A stretch of 7,188 nucleotides of DNA. It comes from Magnetospira sp. Lineage in GTDB: Bacteria > Pseudomonadota > Alphaproteobacteria > Rhodospirillales > Magnetospiraceae. The stretch is from NCBI GenBank assembly GCA_028277325.1, contig JANQGL010000250.1, forward strand, positions 1-7,188. The letters run 5' to 3'. Below are positions 6,001 to 7,188 of the stretch, in pieces. Both the position numbers and the translations under genes were made by a program. Within the stretch, counting starts at the first letter, position 1, and every line of letters starts with the position of its first letter. The notes under the pieces were generated by a model, which saw nothing but the letters and a program-made list of their open reading frames with translations, made no database searches and was not told the DNA's origin.

Positions 6001-7188
6001 GACATCACCGTCAACGGCAAGGTCGGCACCACGTCCGGCGGCGTCGACGGCGACCGGGCGCTGAGCCAGTTGCTGATCGACGACGTGGGCGATGATGACG
6101 CCGGCGGCGCGGAAAACGTCACCTTCGCCGACACCGTCTTCGTGCGCGACTTCACGCAGGAAACCGGCTCGGGCCAGACCGAGTTCCAGGGCGATGTGAC
6201 CGTCGAGCAGGATTTCTCCGGCGCCGATGTGATCGACAGCGACGGCATCGATCAGTCCACGGTCGGCTTCTTCGTGCGGACCAGTCTGGATGTGTTCTTC
6301 AACGGCGCGGACCTGGCGGTGAACGAAGTGACCGCCGATACCGGCGGCGCGAACATCGTGATGCAGGTCGGCGACGCGGACTTCTCGGCCGGCGACAACA
6401 CGATCGGCGCGGTGGGCACGGCCGGCGGCCCGGTCAGTGTGCTCGTGATCGAACCGTTCGCCCAGAGCGGCGACCTGTCGGCGGGAACCAGCGGCGGGCT
6501 GGCTCTGTCCAACAGCGATGTCAACGCCCTGGCCGACAGCGCTCAGACCGTCAGCGGAATCGCCGATACCTACGGCTTCAGTCGCATCTTCCTCGGCCGT
6601 TCCGACGGAACGGGCACGCTGACCGTGCAGAATGGCGTGACGTTCCACGCCCCGCTTTTCCTGCGGGCCCCGGTCGATAACGGCACACCGAACATCGGTG
6701 AGATCAACGTGGGAACGGGCGGACTGATCGTCGATGAATCGGGAGCGCCCGTCGTCTTCGACGCCCACGATATCAACCTCGGCGGCGATGTGGTCACCGA
6801 AGGCGGAGCGGTCTACTTCATCAGCGGCGGCTCGATCGATAACGATGCCGACTTCGTCCCCGATCCCACCGCCTACCTCGGCTGGGATATCGATTCGTTC
6901 GGCGACAACGACGACGGCCTGGCCAACGTGGTGCTCACCGAGGACACCCTGATCGATACGACCAACGGCGGCTCGTCCGCGGCGGGCGCCGATGTGGTCT
7001 TCGAGAACCGTCTCGACGGCGACGCCAGTTCCGACGATCTGGAGATCGACGCCGGCACCGGCGGCGACTTGCTCGTCGGCACGGTGGATAACAACACCGG
7101 CGGCGGCGCGGGCACCGGCGACGGCATCCGCGTCGGCTTCAACGATGCGGACGACGCCATTGCTCCGATCATCGGCAACGATCTGCCG
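1..7188 (+). CDS. Giant FHA-like secreted adhesin, partial at both ends
   Basis: Frame 1 reads through all 2396 codons without a stop. The product begins in the hydrophobic core of a signal peptide, continues into a filamentous haemagglutinin-type TPS secretion domain (about 22-125), and then consists of beta-rich repeats rich in Gly, Asp, Thr, Val and Ala. Members of this family form long right-handed beta-helices outside the cell and usually act in attachment, aggregation or biofilm; that role is inferred here from family. No catalytic domain is recognisable. No cysteine and only about eight lysines were found, giving a strongly acidic product. The ATG at codon 11 lies inside the signal-peptide hydrophobic stretch, so the real start is upstream. 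The C-terminus is missing, so it is unknown whether the protein is released, anchored or carries a sorting signal. Two-partner secretion (type Vb) is the likely route, but no TpsB gene is visible. Confidence 0.95.
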   Translation, partial: MAAFAAFAGGMVASALAGPQGAQVVSGNVNIAQQGNLTTIQASNNAIIDYGSFNIAAQETVRFVQPSATARVLNRDLSGTVSQINGGLFSNGIVYIANPAGVFFGSTAIVNTGGLYAAAGNITNADFLSNIDQFSGLNGEVINHGSITADVVHLIGRRVANHGTIFAEDGIVTMIAGEDVLIGEKDGHVMVKVEGAAAGETGVENTGSIDAGSDGQVYLGAGDMYALVMRPTSQVKGGEVVVAGGAGSSAQINGTVDSTASTRVLADEIAFYSTGIGIGLVTLNGNQVIVGNVAGPGAMQIIGTDLDDTVTIDMRYGLALPGGGLSIEGGYNQTAKPGDVLNIFAGGAGEYVVGQMGPVPTGLSGYLVLDGYYVDWSGFEPIGFIGAGAGSTLTVDATATAATATMTIGDDGTAGDGISIITGDGGFEDVSFSLMGTVNVIGGDGGEDIFLNALDSAEVTLHTLSISGDNTGGTDIGDDTITLNTLDLLTASPDALTITLTGGGGTDTLVGPAANSTWAVTGADSGTITVSTESASFTGFENLTGRTSDDSFNIASGGSVSGTIDGGGTGTDSLAVTGTAGVDTISIDADVTVNGGSTAYTDIESISVTSGDSDDTITIDLENVETATMDFDVDLEGGTGDTLNVLGTSGAETFRFVDSSGDDVLVRGPGGDDQNLQFAGAEVFDLDTAAGADTIDFNTEIGLTGSPNELTTMNLTTAGGSVVETTAATDPVITATNLNIDAATGIGNGNTIETEVSNLAFRNTTSGAVAIENTGALTVTDGTLTGVTRGNLGSGTTTVMASSPLTIDEDITFSSATTTLTATDDGGGDDHLTVSGAIVTVDGNGLTLNLNAGDNIAFTGGGNVTSAGVGGHTVNLTAGGAVTQTGTDTTITAATLNVEGDDGIGTSSAVPFEVRVDVLSTDSADNNGDQFLNEVDGLTEADLDAGTGDIFLNYEAGGIAQVGGNGIIANEFELIGTGNATLTAGTNDVDEIAAAITGDLAFTDTDGIAVDAVGGTTGITTTGSTTLTAVGISVVENIDAVAVTLDATTGGLIVQAGATVDANSGAMSLTGEEVDFNDADSIIGTGALLIQPTDTTDQIAIGDTANGAGNVLELSDAELLALMDGFSAITIGRSNTNADITVTSATFTDPVTIRNPSGGTISLVGTLAGTDDATVALTGATEFTSSSPQITTEGRNVTLTGDVVVADTIDAVIDTTSGGNPAGANVTITGTLDGFGADIDSGAAEEVMNINAGTGGTVDPQGAIGSIADLEYIGGGSVFNVPAGGIDVGNNDLTLYYDTINFNGAITGEGTLRIGSNDLDRNVNINGDLPSALDIAQADIDTFTDGWALIELGRDGGTATMEIAGTGDVDFTDSVVFLMNGTTGAIDIGDNAADGFELINYANTGGNGDTADDDVDTGADSIIGGDAAGANGFTIYGSGDTTTIAVDQITAGLALIFNDAVELANDVRMDTTSDGGVPAGADITFNDTLDSDAPGTPRDLTLLSGTGGDIHFVDAVGSTPLGDVFIGDISVADSGTDEHDYQTVTADSTFAATSLTVKHYADTGGNVTFSQGIDTSGITASTAGGAVRINTDQDGNGTTGGSISILGLLDARGLDVTSGAGPAGGLVTLVGNDVVTTGINTSGGSTTTASDGGSAAAINIDAIDGTPSITLAGDLLAQGNVSTGGGGTGNGGAVTVGDDSTGTAPDAISLGTSDIAVTTTGDTGGAVFFDGAFDGNGQSITVNTTGPTASGNVFFGDDTADTVDNLVKLTVTNANDIGFAGKIDSDDDRTTAPNVTDIELSAEGDIDFADTVNVNVGLLINTAANVDFNDAVDVGNLTQSTGTDTTTFDAAVTINDSDGLAVANERIVFGDGAGDDTVTVNAAGDVDLTIDLDDAAATSTAGNDTLIINSSAPFDLNGGGAFTQAGAGTNRSTVEVAANLAGADAVNTEGGDIIFRDDVQANENIAFRTGDASEGNILFDRNLFAEVDNTESVTLTTGSGDITVNGKVGTTSGGVDGDRALSQLLIDDVGDDDAGGAENVTFADTVFVRDFTQETGSGQTEFQGDVTVEQDFSGADVIDSDGIDQSTVGFFVRTSLDVFFNGADLAVNEVTADTGGANIVMQVGDADFSAGDNTIGAVGTAGGPVSVLVIEPFAQSGDLSAGTSGGLALSNSDVNALADSAQTVSGIADTYGFSRIFLGRSDGTGTLTVQNGVTFHAPLFLRAPVDNGTPNIGEINVGTGGLIVDESGAPVVFDAHDINLGGDVVTEGGAVYFISGGSIDNDADFVPDPTAYLGWDIDSFGDNDDGLANVVLTEDTLIDTTNGGSSAAGADVVFENRLDGDASSDDLEIDAGTGGDLLVGTVDNNTGGGAGTGDGIRVGFNDADDAIAPIIGNDLP
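64..390 (+). other. TPS domain (filamentous haemagglutinin N-terminal / haemagglutination activity domain)
   Basis: Residues about 22-130 carry the ordered motifs of the FHA/ShlA-type secretion domain: NNAIIDYGSFNI (44-55), matching the family 'NIInW-x-x-F-n-I' element; RFVQPS (62-67); VLNRDLSG (72-79); then SQINGGLFSNGIVYIANPAG (82-101) with FFG directly after, and IVNTGGLYAAAGNI (109-122). In known TpsA proteins this domain is recognised in the periplasm by POTRA domains of a TpsB outer-membrane transporter and starts beta-helix folding at the surface. The usual NPNG motif is NPAG here (98-101). The order and spacing of motifs make the assignment firm; the identity of the transporter cannot be judged from this window. 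Confidence 0.92.
421..780 (+). other. Beta-helix region following the TPS domain
   Basis: Residues 141-260 show recurring turns of the form N-x-G-S/T-I: NHGSI (143-147), NHGTI (161-165), NTGSI (205-209) and NGTV (253-256). Between them lie 'VHLIGRRVAN' (152-161) and 'TMIAGEDVLIGEKDGHV' (173-189). Such 'new-turn' sequences are usual just after the TPS domain of FHA-like proteins, where the chain continues as a right-handed beta-helix. Three of the window's eight or so lysines fall here (about 185, 192 and 237), so the composition is closer to an ordinary protein than in the downstream repeats. The structure is inferred from pattern, not modelled. Confidence 0.7.
901..2094 (+). repeat. G-T-x-x-x-D-T type modules, at least three divergent copies
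   Basis: Residues about 300-698 contain modules that start with a 'GT-x-x-x-(D/E)T' element, continue through a Gly-rich loop and end in an acidic '(D/A)DTI-x-(I/D)' element. The clearest are IIGTDLDDTVTID (301-313), VTGTAGVDTISID (576-588) ending at GDSDDTITID (611-620), and VLGTSGAETFRFV (645-657) ending at AAGADTIDF (689-697). Between them are GGDGGEDIFLN (442-452), GTDIGDDTITLN (473-484) and a 'GFENLTG' element (539-545) followed by GTIDGGGTGTDSL (562-574). Comparable 'GFENLTGG..DDTF' and 'NGTAGNDTI' units are common in large bacterial surface proteins. They resemble RTX calcium repeats but lack the tandem GGxGxDxUx nonapeptide. A structural spacer role is inferred. Confidence 0.7.
2137..2340 (+). 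repeat. 'LTTAGG...LNI...TGIG' module, copy 1
   Basis: Residues 713-780. The module runs MNLTTAGGSVVET (713-725), ITATNLNIDAATGIG (733-747), then a 'IETEVSNLAF' element (752-761) and GAVAIENTGALTV (767-779). The pattern is familiar from FHA-like passenger domains, where each line probably corresponds to turns of a beta-helix. A second, more diverged copy lies about 160 residues downstream. Confidence 0.7.
2620..2880 (+). repeat. 'LTAGG...LNV...DGIG' module, copy 2
   Basis: Residues 874-960. Matches to copy 1 are VNLTAGGAVTQTG (874-886) against MNLTTAGGSVVET, and ITAATLNVEGDDGIG (891-905) against ITATNLNIDAATGIG, followed by a 'FEVRVDVLS' element where copy 1 has 'IETEVSNLA'. It then diverges into an acidic insert (DSADNNGDQFLNEVDG, 922-937). 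The alignment needs small gaps. The copy is part of the same beta-solenoid architecture by inference. Confidence 0.65.
2881..3180 (+). repeat. 'ELIGTGNATLTAGTNDVD' FHA-like element
   Basis: Residues 961-1060. IANEFELIGTGNATLTAG (968-985) leads into NDVDEIAAAITGDLAFTDTD (987-1006) and then GIAVDAVGGTTGITTTG (1007-1023). This matches a widespread pattern in FHA-like proteins in which a 'GTGN-x-x-L-T' strand is followed by 'N-x-V-x-x-(I/L)-A-A' and 'TG-(D/N)-(L/I)-x-(F/Y)-T-(D/N)'. One copy is evident in the window. It links the LN-type modules to the first composite unit. Confidence 0.55.
3262..3474 (+). repeat. 'GF-x3-I-x-x-GR' module, copy 1
   Basis: Residues 1088-1158. A hydrophobic strand (LLIQPTDTTDQIAIG, 1088-1102) is followed by a stretch with helix-like character (SDAELLALMDGF, 1115-1126), the signature GFSAITIGRSN (1125-1135), and strands TVTSATFTDPVTIRNPSGG (1141-1159). 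The same order recurs at residues 1312-1380 and 2145-2224. In each case a DTT-type module follows. I do not know a named domain for it; it resembles recurring units in other giant FHA-like proteins. Confidence 0.75.
3589..3828 (+). repeat. 'DTT-x-GG-x-x-AGA' module, copy 1
   Basis: Residues 1197-1276. The strand 'VTLTGDVVVADTIDAVI' (1197-1213) leads to DTTSGGNPAGANVTI (1214-1228), TGTLDG (1229-1234), NINAGTGGTVDPQGAIG (1249-1265) and ADLEYIGGG (1268-1276). It matches the 'ITF-x-G-T-(L/V)-D-G ... L-x-AGTG-(G/D)-(I/V)-x-F-x-(G/D)-A-V-G' units of FHA-like passengers. Copies 2 and 3 are at 1461-1530 and 2309-2380. Confidence 0.7.
3934..4140 (+). repeat. 'GF-x3-I-x-x-GR' module, copy 2 (GW variant)
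   Basis: Residues 1312-1380. It runs LRIGSNDLDRNVNING (1312-1327), AQADIDTFTDGW (1336-1347), then the signature GWALIELGRDGG (1346-1357) with Trp in place of Phe, and VDFTDSVVFLMNG (1369-1381). It sits 221 residues after copy 1, measured at the conserved Arg (1133 and 1354). The preceding line 'TINFNGAITGEG' (1299-1310) parallels 'VDFNDADSIIGTG' before copy 1, so the repeat probably starts a little earlier. Confidence 0.7.
4381..4590 (+). repeat. 'DTT-x-GG-x-x-AGA' module, copy 2
   Basis: Residues 1461-1530. It runs VELANDVRM (1461-1469), DTTSDGGVPAGADITF (1470-1485), NDTLDSD (1486-1492), then LTLLSGTGGDIHFVDAVG (1500-1517) and LGDVFIGDIS (1521-1530). This is the copy closest to the general FHA-like form, in which a 'PLG-x-(L/V)-x-I' strand ends the unit. 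It follows the second GR module with about 80 intervening residues, more than in the first composite unit. Confidence 0.7.
4591..5280 (+). other. Gly/Thr/Asp-rich low-complexity beta region
   Basis: Residues 1531-1760 are the least complex part of the protein, dominated by Gly, Thr, Ser, Asp and Ala. Strand-like segments such as SISILGLLDARGLDV (1604-1618), LVTLVGNDVVTTGINTSGG (1626-1644) and ITLAGDLLAQGNVSTGGG (1669-1686) alternate with glycine loops. 'TSGG..DGG' and 'TGGG' runs resemble the 'TTGG-x-x-GGNGG' spacers of FHA-like passengers. An isolated DQDGNG (1592-1597) has an EF-hand-like look but no partner. No catalytic or binding motif is recognisable. Confidence 0.5.
5473..5562 (+). repeat. 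'N-V-x-F-x-D...LTQ' module, copy 1
   Basis: Residues 1825-1854. NVDFNDAVDVGNLTQSTG (1825-1842) is followed by TDTTTFDAAVTI (1843-1854). Aligned without gaps to residues 2039-2068 it shares 14 of 30 residues: N, V, F, D, V, V, T, Q, T, G, T, F, V and T. The form 'V-x-F-x-(G/D)-x-V-x-x-x-x-L-T-Q-x-x-G-T-x-T-T-F-x-x-A-V' is typical of FHA-like passenger repeats and fits two or three beta-helix turns. Confidence 0.75.
6115..6204 (+). repeat. 'N-V-x-F-x-D...FTQ' module, copy 2
   Basis: Residues 2039-2068. NVTFADTVFVRDFTQETG (2039-2056) is followed by SGQTEFQGDVTV (2057-2068). It aligns without a gap to residues 1825-1854, an offset of 214 residues. After it comes an acidic segment, GADVIDSDGID (2074-2084), and further strands (FFVRTSLDVFFNGADLAV, 2090-2107). 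Confidence 0.75.
6433..6672 (+). repeat. 'GF-x3-I-x-x-GR' module, copy 3
   Basis: Residues 2145-2224. It runs VSVLVIEPFAQSGDLSAG (2145-2162), SNSDVNALADSAQTV (2170-2184), an extra loop, then the signature YGFSRIFLGRSDG (2191-2203), GTLTVQNGVTFHAPLFLRAP (2205-2224). The signature is closest to copy 1 (GFSAITIGRSN). Relative to copies 1 and 2 there is an insertion of about ten residues before the GF dipeptide. It precedes the third DTT module, repeating the order seen twice upstream. Confidence 0.75.
6925..7140 (+). repeat. 'DTT-x-GG-x-x-AGA' module, copy 3
   Basis: Residues 2309-2380. It runs NVVLTEDTLI (2309-2318), DTTNGGSSAAGADVVF (2319-2334), ENRLDGD (2335-2341), LEIDAGTGGDLLVGTV (2347-2362), then a Gly-rich loop and DGIRVGF (2374-2380), beyond which the window ends within the module or its spacer. 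The 'D-x-D' richness just upstream (DNDADFVPD, 2280-2288) is not present in the other two copies. Confidence 0.7.

Noticed and set aside
3934..6768. 944-codon open frame on the minus strand
   Set aside because: It is the exact complementary register of the sense gene, starts with GTG, and its product is an Asp/Arg/Val/Gly-rich mirror with no recognisable domain. Its stop is the complement of a sense CTA codon.
1..7188. CRISPR array, tandem DNA repeats or insertion sequence
   Set aside because: The repeats are protein-level modules with drifting sequence and unequal spacing inside one open frame. No direct-repeat/spacer pattern, terminal inverted repeats or transposase is present.

Overview
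The window is the inside of one very large protein-coding gene on the + strand. Frame 1 is open from the first base to the last: 7188 bases, 2396 codons, no stop. Both ends are cut off. The true start lies a short way upstream, because the window opens inside the hydrophobic part of a signal peptide. The stop lies an unknown distance downstream. No intergenic DNA, second gene, RNA gene, promoter, terminator, CRISPR array or insertion sequence can be supported.

The protein is a secreted adhesin-type giant of the filamentous haemagglutinin (FHA) family. After signal-peptide cleavage (about residue 17) it has an FHA/haemolysin-type N-terminal secretion (TPS) domain, residues about 22-125, then N-x-G-S/T-I turns typical of a right-handed beta-helix (about 141-260). 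The rest is built from repeated, divergent beta-rich modules. A G-T-x-x-x-D-T type occupies about 300-700. Two copies of an 'LTAGG...LN-I...GIG' type lie at about 713-960. Three copies of a 'GF-x3-I-x-x-GR' module, each followed by a 'DTT-x-GG-x-x-AGA' module, lie at about 1088-1276, 1312-1530 and 2145-2380. A Gly/Thr-rich stretch (about 1535-1760) and a pair of 'N-V-x-F-x-D...LTQ' modules (about 1825-1854 and 2039-2068) fill the space between the second and third composite units.

The DNA is GC-rich (roughly 60-65 % by eye) with strong preference for GC-ending codons. The composition is that of an exported extracellular protein: rich in Gly, Asp, Thr, Ala and Val, about eight lysines, and no cysteine that I could find. 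The variant TPS sequence (NPAG for NPNG, 'GGLYAAAGNI') and the style of repeats resemble large FHA-like proteins I recall from Planctomycetota, particularly Phycisphaerae-like genomes. That assignment is a recollection, not a search result, and is only moderately secure.

By family knowledge such proteins are exported by Sec and moved across the outer membrane by a TpsB/Omp85-type partner (type Vb secretion), then serve in attachment or aggregation. The partner, anchoring signal and C-terminus are not in view. I see no multi-gene system here; what merits a second look is the modular architecture of this one protein.
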